Origin: Galbula dea | Taxonomy: Eukaryota; Chordata; Aves; Piciformes; Galbulidae | Direction of reading: 5' to 3' | NCBI GenBank assembly: GCA_013399015.1 | Contig: VWZX01010074.1 | Coordinates: 257,072 to 321,071, forward strand | DNA: 64,000 nucleotides | Part shown: in pieces, positions 38,501-50,900 of the stretch | Layout: the number at the start of each line of letters is the position of its first letter | Numbering within the stretch: the first letter of the stretch is position 1 | Notes under the pieces: generated by a model | The model's database searches: none | The model's input: only the letters and a program-made list of their open reading frames with translations | What the model was told of the DNA's origin: nothing | Translations under genes and position numbers: made by a program

Positions 38501-40260
38501 CAGTACGCCACTCTAGATGACATTCAAAAAGGGCAAAGAAGAAAATAAGCTTATATCTGTTGTTGTAGGACCCCACATAGAATATTTGCTGAAAGTCTTA
38601 ACGGCAGACAACAAACACTAACCACTTTCAGGTAAAATTGTAATTGTTTTTAACAGTTGAGTGTCAAAAAGAAACCCAGACAAAGTGAGAGCAGCATAAA
38701 CTAGTTTTAACCATGTGGCTAGACAGAAAAGATCATATCTCAAAAATGTAGTACAGAAAGAACAAAAAAGATTAACATACAGCCAAGATAAAGATCTGGG
38801 GAGAAGGTAGAGATGACATGTTAAGAGAGGCAGGAATGCAGTAAAAAAGTTTTCCTCACAATTTCCATAGCTTTCTCCAGTGCCTCTTCTCAAGAATGAA
38901 ATGCAGTTTCTCATGTTGTCTACTGCAAAAACAATTTCAGAACAGTTGATTTCTATCAGAGCAAGCAGCTTTTTGTCTTCAGCAAGGAGCTATGATGCTA
39001 TCGTACACCTTCAGCAGAAAAGTTATGAACTCCCCTTAGGATGCATGGAATGAAATAGGTTTCTCTTTCCTGAAACTGAAATAATTGTTGTTAGTTTACT
39101 GCTGTCCACAAAGGCAAGAACTTGCATTTCCTTTCGCAGTCTCACTGAGTATTTTAGAATGGCATTAAGTTTCAGTACCTCAGAAAAAAAAGAAAAACAT
39201 CCTTCAGTTTCCTCCTGCTACCAAGCCAAATAATTGTTGCTTGATTAAACTTTAAAAGAAAAAGGGGAGGGAATGTTAGAAGAGAGGCTCTTCTCTTTTC
39301 TACCAGGAAGGTGAGCAACCTTCTTTTCCTTAAATTGTTTCCTGCATCTGGGCACTATCACAATGCCACTCCATACATCACAATGTCTTCTCAAATGAAG
39401 ATACAGTACAGGCAGGAAAATGAGAAGAGGTATGATCCATATCAGTTTACTGTTTACAGAAGGAAACCAAATATTGCTAGGGCCCTATCAACTATGTATT
39501 CCAACTACCTCAAAATTAGGAGGACACTGCAGGAACAGAAAACTCAGTGACCTATGGCACGTTCCAAACACCCAGTTGGAATCCAGATGTTTCTATACTG
39601 TGCACAAACACCATCTATAAGCAGATCTCAATCTTCAGAGTGTACACTCTTGGGTTCTCCTAGATGCACTTTCTCCCTCTCTCTTGTACAATTACAAGAT
39701 GGCATTCAGCTCGGGTAGGGAGGAAGAGAAAGAGTAAGGGAAGGGTGGTGATTTGATGTTCCTATGCTAGCTTACCTCTTACTCTTTCTCCACTGCTTTG
39801 GGCTCCCCTCCTAGTAAATAAACAGCGCCTCCCTCTTATATCTTATCACAGCACTTCTAAATAGCAGCATAAACACCAGGTCAGTATCACTGCTGCTTTA
39901 TTTCCACCTATCAAGCAATGAACAGCATCTCTGTACCCAATATCTCAGTTACATCCTGCAAGTTTGCAAGAATAAGGTCAGTTCTAGGCACTGGTAATGC
40001 TCGGAAACCTAAGCAAATGCAAGCAAGGCTACCCACTGGAGCTTGCTTAAAAACCCACTTCCTCAATTTTCCAGTGAGAACTTCCTTTCTTCCCCTTTTT
40101 AAATAAAAGGTAAGATTACCATTAGGATCTGTTACAGTAAGAGCACTTGCCCAGGAAAACTCTCTCAATCACCTCCACACTGGGACTATCTGCACAGTAT
40201 TAGAACAGTTCTACAGTACATTGACAAAGCTGCATTTCACACTTGCATATTAACAAGAGA
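35573..40260. other. No gene seen; probable first intron
   Basis: Unique AT-rich sequence. The longest open frame (172 codons, 35960-36478, plus) has no splice sites, no coding-like codon use and no recognisable protein. Confidence 0.5.
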
Positions 40261-40325
40261 TCATAGAATCATAGAATGGCTGAGGTTGGAAGGGACCTCA
40301 AAGATCATCTAGTTCCAACCCCCAA
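40261..40325 (-). mobile_element. CR1: CR1 LINE, short young-looking 3' end
   Basis: Two nearly perfect terminal repeats (TCATAGAATCATAGAAT) followed by GGCTGAGGTTGGAAGGGACC and ATCATCTAGTTCCAACCCCC. The copy is in reverse orientation, only about 65 bp long and little diverged, the commonest form of CR1 in birds. Confidence 0.95.
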
Positions 40326-42401
40326 TGTTAAGACTAGCTCTAACAGCACACACGTGCCTTACTCATGTAACTGAATCTGTGCAAGAACCTTACTTACATC
40401 GGATCACACCCCCGATCAACAGCTAGAGTAGCCCTAGCCTCAGTCACAAGGGAAAAGATTTTTCCACCCTAGGCTGTTAACATGTAGGCCAACCAGCAGA
40501 GAAAAGATTCCTAAAACATCAAGGTTGGAAGCCACATGGCAGAAATAAGTTTTGACCAACCTATTATCACAACTGCCTGAGCTTTCTTTATAGCAATAGC
40601 CTAACACCAAACAAAGTCTGTGTAAAGGCTCTGCTGTTGCCATCAGAGGCAATTTCCTGTCACAGTCAAAAGAGTGGAAGTTTTCTATCTCTACCAAAGA
40701 AAGACAGCAGGAACACGGACAGTTCTCCCTCTCTGTTTTCCTGGGGCTACCCTGACTGCTACTCGAAGATTACACTGACAAAACAGACCTTGTGTTTGAA
40801 AAGGAGAAAAAACCTAATCCATTCATGGAGTACTTAAATGACTGAGAAGTCATTTTGAAACCCTGCAAGATGTGAAGAACACATGCAACTGAGGACCCAT
40901 TCTGCCTCAGCTTTCTCCAAAAGCAACGTATCATCAGTTCTGCATTACCATGTACAACACAATTCAGGCTCTCTCACTGAAAAGTAACAGTGCCACAGGC
41001 TTTATCGAAGGAGACCTACACCTGCAAAATAATCAAGATTTCTCATGTGAAGCATGTTTGCAGGATATATGAAACCCAGAGCAGCAGGAAAGCTTAGAAT
41101 AAAATGTCATCTTGACCTCAACGAGCTGTGTTTAGGTTTACACCAGGAATATATAGTCACATACCATTTACAGATCTTTTCTTAACACACAGAATTAGTC
41201 AGAATAGGATTTGTATTCAAAGGTACTGAAAGCCAAAAATAAGAGACATGCCGTTCATAATCAGTGTAATTATTACTTTTTTTTTCTGCATAAATACTTC
41301 AGAATAATTGATAAAAGAAAAATCTTTATGGTTGCCCAGTAACATTTAAGAGCAACTCCCACGTCTATTAATTTGAGAATTAAAGGATTTCCAACTTCAC
41401 CAATTAGCTTTAAGGTGGACCTTGCAACTGTAATTTAACATATGAATGAAAACAAGTCTAGTATATCTAGTTACATCCATCTGTGTTCTTGGACACAAGT
41501 ACTCCAGCAAGCTGCAAGCTAAGTACAAATACATCTGTTTTCCTAAGTGAGTATGCCTTTTTCATTTTCAGCAGCAGATAAATGTCTAGTGGGCTTCTGG
41601 CTGGTTTAAAGGGACACTGCCAACTTCCATCTAAATCTAGTTTTGCTCAAGCAAGCTTCACAGACGCCTAGATCAGTAGAAATATTCCAATGATTAAAGA
41701 ATAAACATCAAAAATGTGACAGTGACAAGAACGCAGCATAAGCACACTTTCTGAGAGAAACAGTAGAAAGAGGTATTAGCAAAACTATTGAGAAAAGAAG
41801 TCTATTTCAACTAAATTCTTGCTTATACATAGAAAAACTTGTTTACTGGAATTTTTCAAGCTCCTTTAACTTGTAGCTTTCAAAGCAGGTAACTAAAATA
41901 GCCCCTAACGTATAGTAAGACTCTGTATATCCAGATTGTCCAGTGAGAGGCCATTTATTTGCTCAGCTTCCCTTAACTAGTACCTACACTAGTACCGACC
42001 CAGTCCATTTACAATGCAGAACAACCAAGCAGCCCACTTTTAAGTCTAACAAAGAGATTTTCCACTGAGTCTTCATTTTGTTAATTTTAGAAAGAAGTAC
42101 AACAGAAACAACAAAGGAGGTGACAGTTTTTGTACTCTCAGACTTGAAAAGTATTCCTCCATCTCAACAAAACTTATTGTCAACTGCTCCACAGAACTAA
42201 CCTTAAGTGGATGACTGCTTGAGGTAAGAGGTGACTTCTTTGGAACACAGAATGAAGTTGTTACAGTAAATGCATAAGCAGGCTTTTATTATAATAAGAG
42301 AAGTAATCCTATGTCTAGAAGCAGTTATGCTTGTTAAGTATTGTAACACCCTAAACATACCTTAGCACAACAGCCTGCAGAGATAAAGTCTGTATCATAG
42401 C

Positions 42402-42420
42402 AAAAAAAAAAAAAAAAAAA
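42402..42420 (+). repeat. Poly(A) tract
   Basis: Nineteen A in a row about 250 bp left of the CpG island. No retroposed sequence was recognised on its left side. Confidence 0.9.
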
Positions 42421-43374
42421 GCCAAAGAAACAAAAAGAACACCAGAGACAACAGTACTAGAAAGCTGGACACCCCTTGTACTGAACGTATCTAGAAAAAC
42501 AATAAAAGCTAAAAGCTGAAGCCTGCGAAACAAACATAAGTCTATATAAAATGAAGCCGGTTTATGCAATTTCTCCTTTGGGGTGTCATAAGCCATGTGA
42601 CGATGAAAGCACTAAAGGTAATTTATGACACTGTAGTAGTCACCGCTGTAAAGTTTACCCACGGCGTAACGCAAACCGCACAGCGGCTATCAGCTGACAA
42701 GAAGGAGCAGCAAGTCAAGCCGTACCAAAGCACCCCGACGTGACCGAACCAGCGGGGCAGAGGACGGGCCGCGGGCAGACCACGCGCCGCAGGGTGCCTC
42801 TCCGCCCTCCCGCAGGTAGCCTGAGCGCATACCGCCCAGCCACCGCCGCCTTCTGCTCCTCCTCCCCCCCGGGCCGGGACGAGAGGACGAGGGCTCCGAT
42901 ACCTTTGGCTAAAACACCCCCTCCAGGGAAGGGGCGTTCGGGGGTCTCCAGGATAGACGCCCGGCCGCCACCACCTCCTTTATCCCGGCACGAAGCCGTG
43001 TAACCCCTCAGTGAGCAGGCAGGGACCAGTAGCGGGCCGCCCTCGGGAGTGGGTTTCGCGGCTGCAGCCTGCCGCCCGCCGCCCTGTGCCAGTTCCAGCC
43101 GCCGCCGCCGCTCCGCACGGGTCCGCGCCCCGTCGCCGCCGCCGAGAGAACCCTGCGCCGCCGCGCCAGGCCGCTCCCCGGGCGATGCCAGGGAATGAAG
43201 CGGATTCTCCTTCTCAGTAGCCGCTACGAGAGGCGCCTCCGCGCGCCCGCGTAGCCAGGCAGGAGCCACCCCACCTGCCGCGCCGCACCGCTCGGGAGCC
43301 CGCCCTCCTCCCCCTCTCGGGGGACGACGACGTCGGCAGCGACAGAGGGTCGTCGTCGCCGCCAGCGCACTTAC

Positions 43375-43560
43375 CTTCGCCTCATGCTGCTCCAGGGGTG
43401 GCGGTGGCAAGGCTGGCGCAGCCCAAAGTGCCTCTGCCGCGAGGATCGCCGCGCTCCGCCCGTCAGGCTGCTGGCGCACAGCGGCCCGGCCCGGCCCGGC
43501 CCGACCCTACCCTACCCGCCGCGGGAGGGGGCGGGTGAAGCGGCAGCGCGCGCACACCTT
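43375..43560 (-). other. Probable first exon, minus strand (5' end approximate)
   Basis: On the minus strand the CpG island contains a consensus donor, GAAG|GTAAGT, with the last exon base at 43375. The exon would begin somewhere to the right; 43560 is only a guess at the start site. Just before the donor is an ATG at 43385-43383 followed by AGG CGA AG. If spliced to the candidate exon at 28657-28719 this reads a five-codon open frame ending in TGA, so the exon would be 5' UTR carrying a short upstream ORF. A second frame is open without an ATG. The gene is not recognised. The donor is seen directly; the exon is inferred. Confidence 0.5.
43483..43517. repeat. GC-rich short tandem repeat, (GGCCC)n then (CCCTA)n-like
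   Basis: Four to five copies of a GGCCC unit pass into two CCCTA-like units inside the CpG island, next to the inferred first exon. It is a short microsatellite. Length polymorphism here could affect the promoter or 5' UTR. Confidence 0.7.
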
Positions 43561-44167
43561 GGCAGCCACTGCAGCCTCGACTCAGCCCCGCCTCGCCTCG
43601 CGCGCGGAACGGTGCGCGGGAGGAGGAGCGCGTGCGGTAAAGCCTTGCCCCGGCCCTGTCCACCCAGTTCTCTTAAAGCTATACACGGGGTCGAGGGGAG
43701 GGCGGCAGCAGACGGAGGCTCCAGCCACCCGCTCCACGGTGCTCTGAGAGAGGGTGAAGAAGGGAAGGAGAGGGACAAGAAAAGGAACGTAGCAGGTGCG
43801 GCGGAGAGGAACGGTAAAAGGACGCAGCATCCCCACTCACGGCCCCTACACGATGTCGGCTCCTCCCCCGGTCTCTGGCAATGGTACGCTCCCACCTCTC
43901 CGGGCGGGGCGGGATCAGGGCGCGCGCCAAAAGCGACTGGCGGAGCGGGGATCCAAAAAAAGGGGCGAGGCGAAGCGGCAACCAACCGTTAAAGCGCCCC
44001 GGGCGAGGGTGGGTGTTCGCGTGCGGAGAGGTGCGCGCGCGCTGGGGCGGCGGGGACGCGCTCTCTGTGGTCCGAGCGCAAGAATGGGCCTTTGGGGGAG
44101 GCCCGTGCGCGTCCCCGCCCGCCCCAGTTAGGGCCTTTGGGGCGGACTCCGCTCCTGTCATACTTAC

Positions 44168-44321
44168 CCGGGCGAGCGGGCCCCGGGCTGTTAGCCACCT
44201 TCTCGAGGGGGAAGCGAGTATTTCCCATTCGAAGTAAACCTGCTGCTGACCCACAAAGAACTACACCCACCACCAACACCCCCCCAGGACAAAGGGACCG
44301 CGGCCCTCCCACATGAGGCAA
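44168..44321 (-). other. Alternative first exon, minus strand (5' end approximate)
   Basis: A near-perfect donor, CCCGG|GTAAGTA, lies on the minus strand with its last exon base at 44168, about 0.8 kb upstream of the donor at 43375. The right end is unknown; 44321 marks the start of an open frame running through the donor. It could be an alternative 5' exon of the same leftward gene. A third donor of GTGAGT type (GGCC|GTGAGTGG) has its last exon base at 43841. Multiple first exons in one CpG island are common in vertebrate genes. Whether any of them is coding cannot be told from this window. Confidence 0.4.
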
Positions 44322-44533
44322 GGAGGAGGCCCGTCCCGCAGGCCTGGCGACGGAAACAATAGGTGCCGCCGCACAAAACGCTGACTGTCAACGAGGCTCC
44401 TGGCACGAGCCGAGGTGTGCGTTTGGAAGACTTCCACGCACGCTTTTGCATGTAAATGTGAAAGGCTGAGAAGCCGAGCGCAGGAGGGATGGCTCCCAGA
44501 AACCGGCTGGAGAAAGGTGGCAAATCGGATCTA

Positions 44534-44542
44534 AAAATGGCC
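44534..44542 (+). promoter_or_regulatory. YY1-like site
   Basis: AAAATGGCC followed by GAAG matches the core of the YY1 recognition sequence, which is frequent near CpG-island start sites. It sits at the right edge of the island. This is a motif match only; a match of this length can occur by chance. Confidence 0.35.
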
Positions 44543-44560
44543 GAAGAGACGATTATAAAA

Positions 44561-47409
44561 TCATCATGAGAAAGGGCTAAATATATTTTTGATTCGGGGT
44601 TGGCTAGGGAGAAGCTTGGAGCTGTGGTCATAGCAACTCCTCCTGTTTGGATCCTGCTGCGTTCGGGAAAATAACTCATTGCCTGTGTGCTCTGCCAGAT
44701 GAACTAAATTACATCAGATGTATGCCTGCTGCCATTATCCTTGTTGCCTGCTAACTGAATCAACTTGGAAGACCCAAATATTGACTAATCCCTTTGGTTA
44801 CATTGAGGTTAATAGTATAGGTACTGGATGGACAGGGAAATGTCAAACCCCTGTTCTTCAAGAAAGTACTGCGAGCAGCATAGAAATCTTCATTATGTGT
44901 GTGTCTGTAGGCTTATGTATATCTATGCACATCTGTTTACTTTTCTGAATTCTCTCAGAAGCCACTGGTTACTGGCTGAATGCTCTGCATCTGGACTAGC
45001 AGACAGGAAGAGAACTGTCAGTTCAGTATATACATACACCCACTTCTATGTGCATGTCTGTGTACCACCTATGTGCATATATATACCTGTTTGTATGCTG
45101 TTTCTGTATAAACATTCCATTCCTCTCTGTACACTTTAGTGCATAAGAGCAGTGCACACATATATGCTGTCTTTGCCACACTCACCTGAGCGTGCCCTTG
45201 AATTCTTCAGCCAAGGGAGCCAGTTGATGTGCACCTGAATAGAGCAGAAATGCAAGCCAACACGGCGGCACTCGGAATGACCCAGGGATTACGAATCAAG
45301 TACAAACACAGGATAATATCATAACAGCAACAGTAATATGAAAGTACAACAGTTTTCCTTTAAATAGGCCTCTCTGGCAGAGTTAATTCAAACACCTTTC
45401 ACATTTAGAACTACACAGTCCTAATGTCCTACCAAAGCCACACTCTTCCAACCCCATCTTAAGTTTTGATCTCCATAGTTTATTAAATAGAGATTTTGGC
45501 ATGAAAAGCACTCAGGTACTGCAATAAAATGTGATAAAAACCAAAATAGGCACTGTTCATATGAGATGCATAAAATGAGTTCATGACATGGCTGAGGAAA
45601 TTCTTACTACAGTGTGGTGTGACAAATATCAGCCAGAAGTGCACAATTCCCAAATCACTATCTATATCTTTGCCAGAGAACAGATGGAGGAAAGCCTTTA
45701 GCTGATCTAAACTTGGCTCAACCCACTTTGTTTACTGATGGAGTTTCCATGAGCATAGAAATTAGAGCTACTGGTTGCAATCACTTGAGAGCTGTAGCCT
45801 GCTGATTCAGCTTATGTGTTGGAAAATCTGGCAAAGACACCTGTCTGTACCTGAGCAGGTGCACGAAGCCACACACATACAAGTACCAAAGGGCATTAAG
45901 AGCTCCAGCCAATGGATATTTCTGCCTTTGAAGTCAGTGAAGGCCACTGACATAGTAGCTCTTTTCAGGGGAGGCAGCAGGCTGTATTACCTGCTGATAG
46001 TCAAAATATCATGGTGTTCAAGTCCACAAGGTGCAGGTTGAGAATGTGTTAGGTTATTGAAAAATGAAAGCAGATGGAGGAGAGGGCTTACATATGGTGA
46101 TAAGGGAGACATTTTAAAATGCTCTCAAAGGGGCCAGGGCGTACAGTGTGTCCACTGATAACTGGCTGAGCACTCTGCCTCTGAACAGTCAGAAGGGCTG
46201 TCAGTTTAACAGTAATCTTTGTAAAATGCTAATAAGGACCCAAACAATCCCCATTAAGGAACTGAAGAGCCATCTGCACTCTAACATAAGGCTTCCTATG
46301 GCATCCACAGCAAGACTTGTAGGTCTTGGCTTGGTATTTTGGAATCCAGCAAGAGAGGGGCTTAGTCATATGACAGGGTTATTTGCATCATTATGCTGTT
46401 AGATTCTCAGAGAAGTTTTCACAATGCACTGTTAGAGGAAGGGTTTAAACAAGCAGAACTAAAGCAAAAACAAAGCACTGTACTTCCTTTCCATGTCTCT
46501 TTTCACTGCCTGCACATGGTGTTCAGAGTGGGAGGAGGGTGGAAAGCAGTACTGTACAGAACTTCAGGCTAATAAAGCGCATACACAAAACCAACTGGCT
46601 ACAATATCAGTACCAAATGGGCTACTTTGTAAAAGCAAGTCAAGGCAGCTGAAATCTTGCATCCCAGCCTAGTAGAAAGCTGATGTTCCAGGCTGGTGAT
46701 GTGCAAGGTAAGCCCACAGGGATATCCTTCCTGAGGATTTTACAGAACTGCTGGTTTCTTAAAGCTAGGTAACAGTCACCTTGCCATAGCCAAGTGGCAA
46801 TTCCCTGTGAATGAGTGCCTGCCAGCACTGTAAAACTGGGTGCCTGGCACTCCGAAAGAAACCTCTAGTGAAAGGAGCATTCATCAAGGAAGCAGTCCCA
46901 AACCTAACCGGGCAAGAATCTTATGTTTCAAGATTCAGCTCTTAAAAGGAGGTGAGCTTCTATTACTCAAAATAAGGTCAGGGTATGGTACAGCATCCCA
47001 TTTTGAAAGATCAATATACAAAAAGAATGCCTGACTTTTTTTATATATTCAGTTTCTAAGATCGATTATTAAAGATTCACAAGGGCCAGGTGCTGCTCCC
47101 ATTTAGACAAGGAGTATAGCAAGCAAGGCAAGTTACAGAAGAAAGTCCAAGAAAGTTTTTGGTATCTCCATGATATCAAAGCTATTTTCTCAGTAAAAAT
47201 AGCCAAGGAATCTTACATTTTCTTCTGACGACCTTCCAAGGCTCAGAACTTGCCAGGTGCATGACTGTTCCTTCGGGAATTTGTAACCTCTTTAAAAACC
47301 AAGAACAGCAAATTCCACTGGAAGCATACTACCCCAGAGCAGAGTCCCCACATCTGGAATTAGCAAGTTAAAATACAGCAAGTAAATTTTCAAACAAAGA
47401 GGCAATCAC
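44561..47409. other. No gene seen
   Basis: Unique sequence right of the CpG island. Plus-strand donor-like sites near 46716 and 46948 have no open exon with a good acceptor. Confidence 0.5.
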
Positions 47410-47990
47410 CAAATTGCAGGGCTGGAAGGGACACCGAGAAATTATCTAATTCTATCCCTGTGAAAGCATCTCTGTACCATCTGTTTTAACCCTTAAAGAC
47501 ATCCCCAGAGCTGCAGGCACCATAATCTATCCAGGCAAGATGTTATTTTCTCATGATTCACTCTCCTCTCTTTGCCTTTAGGAAGTTTTCTCTAATGATT
47601 AACCTGGATCTCTTTTACCATAATTTACATCTACTTCTCATCCTACCCATCACAGACAAAGAAAACATTTGTTCCTCTCACTCCTGCAACAGCCTTTTAG
47701 ATACATGAAGATGTATCATTTCACTTCTTATTTCATTCCCCAGACCTAAAACTCCGTTTCTTCTTGTCTACCCTCCTAGGTCACACTGTGAGACCACTGG
47801 TGACCCTTGATGTTCCACCTTTGGTGGCTCTCACTTTAGTCCATACCTTTCCCTAATTTTGTAGTGCAGGAAAATTTCCCTGCATCACACAGCGTGTACC
47901 CAGTTGAAGCCTTACCAGTACGATATAGAATGGAAGGAGCACTTGCTCTGTTCAAACATCCCTCGTGTTTACACCTCTTTGTGTGACCTT
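47410..47990 (-). mobile_element. CR1: Ancient CR1-like LINE, long diverged 3' fragment
   Basis: Diverged, reverse-oriented CR1-type sequence. It starts GCAGGGCTGGAAGGGACACC and passes ATTATCTAATTCTATCCC, a region similar to the CR1 middle (AAGTTTTCTCTAATGATTAA, CTTCTCATCCTACCC). It ends near GAAGCCTTACCAGTACGATA and CCCTCGTGTTTACAC. The order of blocks matches CR1 families shared by birds, crocodiles and turtles, so the insertion is probably much older than the other copies here. At about 580 bp it is the longest CR1 in the window. Confidence 0.7.
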
Positions 47991-50900
47991 TATAGTGCAA
48001 GAGGATTTCTTTTGCTTTTCACATATGTGGCAGTATTTGTAAAAGTCAAGGCCACAACATAAAACCAAAGTGCCACTGAAACATCTGAGATGCTCTCCAT
48101 TAACCAGAACTCTTATCTCTTGTATGCAAGTGTTTCTGCTAAAAGTCACTGCATTTAAAGTGCTGCCTGCTGGAGGCAGTTTAATTGGGGATCTCCTTGA
48201 TGAGTTCTAGTCTTATTTTTTGATGCTCATATCTACTTGGACAACTGGAGCAATATTTTTTTTTTTAATGTAAAAGTAATCTGCATACAAATCAGCAGCT
48301 GAAGGACAGCAAAAAAAAGTCTAGTTTACAGAAGTCTTAAAATTTGCTATCAGCTGCAGCTGTTACCAGGGAGAGTTGTCCAGTTCTGGAGAAAATATAG
48401 AGCTGAATTCCTAAGCAATAACACAGGTGTTTAACTTGCATTTGAAATACACAGCAGAAGTCATCAACCACCCAGCATTCTCCTGATGCAAGTGTTTATT
48501 CAGTCCATAAGCATTTGAATAACTGTAATACTTATAAAATAATGCTATTTAACCTCCTTCTGCCACCCCTGACATATACACACACACACACATATACACA
48601 CTAATCCAGAGTGATGCTTGTGTAGGAGTGAGAGCTGAGTTCCAAATAAATTGCTGGTGGTGTTTTAGCATGACAAAGCAAATACTACTTGAAAAAAATA
48701 CCTATTGTCTCACTAAGGAAAAGTAGAAACTTCTCTAGGTAAAAGATTCTCCAGTTCAACAGGGAAATAAAAAGCCATCCCATCAGATTTAGTAAACCTT
48801 GATTACGTAGGAAAATGTTTCTAACCTGTCAGGCTAAGAAAATAAGCCTTCAGATAGGAATTAATTAGGAAAGCTTCTCTGGGGCTACATGCAATTCTGC
48901 CCAGTGTTCAGGATAGACTTACATATTTGGGAGCATTTTAGGAATAAGAGAGGCTCTGAGTCTGTGTATGCACACCATAGATAATTTCACTGCTCACAGA
49001 TTTTTCCAAGCAGTATAGTATAAAATTGCAGCTGGGCTTGCTGCTGTGACTCAGGACTATAGGCATACAAGAAGCTAACAAGAAAGACACAACTTTCACT
49101 TCACTGTATGGTAAATTTTTAAGTAGAGGTGACACATAACAAAGCCTAAGCAAGGGCAGAAAACTCCCTTCCTAAACTGTACGGTATGTTAAGGGCTGGG
49201 AACAGTAGCCCAGCTGAGTTTGACTTCGCACTTCCATTAACAGCAAGAAAAGCTCAGATATGTAAAGAGGTGCAAGCTCATCTAAAGCAATATGACAAGT
49301 GCTTTTCAATTAGCAAAATATAGATATGCAAGAAGACCATACCCAGATGAAGTACTACTAGACTGTTGCCATACTATGCAATTAATACATTACACGAAAA
49401 AAAACAGAAGTACAGAATTTCCTTGTACGCAGCTAGTTGCTAAAAGAGACCAAAGGAAAGTATTTAAATACACCTTAGTGAAATCTGATACAAAGTGCTG
49501 CAAGGTCATCATTGAGATACTTCATTGGTTCTTCACCTAATGTAGGCTATACAAATTCCACACAAGAACTGCCTGCGCTGGGCTCCCCCTGAGACAGGAG
49601 TACTCCACGTAGCATGCATTAAAGTCTAAAAGCCATGTTTAGTATTTGGAGTTTGGATTCAGGAAGAGCCCAAACTATGTTTTTTACACTTGTTTTTAAA
49701 GCAGCAGCTTTTTATTCCTTTAACTAACTGTATAGAGCAGATCTCCTGTGGTTTTGTCTAGAAATAATTACAGCCCTGAATCTCAAACAGATCTGGTAGT
49801 TTTCTTTGAACTCTCAACTTACCCATGCTTAGATTCTCTTTAGTAAAAGGCTCTGGGTTCCTGGTTCAGAACCTTATTGCTGTACTAGTACTATTAGAAT
49901 TGTCCTTTGACAAGCTATAAAAAAGACTCTATCTACATTCCATTCAAATTCATCACTGTTCAGAGAAGTATGATTTATATTATATTCTATTTATATTAAT
50001 AAAGGGGAAAGTAAGTCAATGAAGTCACTTTATTGATCCTGAGAACGTGGAACTACTATTAATAAAACATGTTGATGTTTCATGGATAGGTCAAAGTCCT
50101 GGTAAGGGTGTGTTTGTCATTTTAATTTATGTGCAGTTTCATCAACAAAGTATTTGTTATTGCAGTATTGTATTTATTCATCTCCTGTTTTCCTCCGCCA
50201 CAGCCAGAACATCTGCTAAACATTTCTGAATCTAAGCTTGTTGGGATAGGGCCCATTGCTTTTACATATTTATGAACTGTGTGGTACACTGGCATTCATT
50301 CAGCAAAGACTGTTTCCTGAGGCTCATGCGTCAATGACATAAACCGGTATGGGTTTATGTGCAAGAGGTCCACATGTGCAGGGGTCACAGAGGGGGCTGG
50401 AAATCCACTTACATCCAGAAATACTTAAACTCCACTGCTGCAGAGGAACAGATCTATCTGCTAATATCTGAGTCATGCAGGGGTACAAAAAAGGAAGAAC
50501 AGGTATTTATGGTGTCTGAAGGAATTGTAATGAAAAGTAATGAGGTAAAATGGAATGAAAAGGAAAAAAAGAAACATCACCTATCATCAAAATATTTTCA
50601 AGTTTGGTCAAACAGTCCAAAAAAGCAAAACCTACTATGCTTGTGTTAGTTACAAGAGACCTGACAAAGCAGAACACAGGACTGATTCTGGGGAGGGAAA
50701 AATGAACAAATCATCCATTTCTGATTTCTGTTTTTCTTCTGTTGTAGCCCAGCTTCTCATGCCAACACTCACACAGGCACAGCTTTATACTATTTACACA
50801 CTGAAGGGAGTGTATTCTGCCATTATTGTGCAGAGAACTTACACATGTGACTCCTATTACCACAAACAGAAGCTATGTTCATAAACTGCCCTTCTGTGCC

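Larger units (their letters stand above)
42650..44560. promoter_or_regulatory. CpG-island promoter region
   Basis: About 1.9 kb of very GC-rich, CpG-dense sequence stands out sharply from AT-rich flanks on both sides, as expected for a vertebrate housekeeping-type promoter. It holds GC boxes (GGGCGGGGCGGG near 43902-43913; CCCCGCCC near 44112), a YY1-like AAAATGGCC at 44534-44542, and no obvious TATA box. The good splice donors inside it (44168, 43841, 43375) all read on the minus strand. The plus strand has only weak GT sites here. I therefore infer that the main transcription direction is leftward. Divergent transcription to the right is possible but not shown. The long open frames across the island are a by-product of high GC content. 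Confidence 0.85.

Noticed and set aside
42715..43479. 254-codon minus-strand open frame in the CpG island
   Set aside because: It reads straight through the GTAAGT donor at 43374, starts at a GTG, and is low-complexity A/G/R/P sequence produced by GC-rich DNA lacking stop codons.
43384..44254. Several overlapping frames of 100-200 codons on both strands
   Set aside because: All are in the CpG island, where stop codons are rare. Codon use is arbitrary and the frames overlap each other on both strands.
50026..50092. Plus-strand open stretch before a GTAAGG donor
   Set aside because: The acceptor region is purine-rich and the frame is short.
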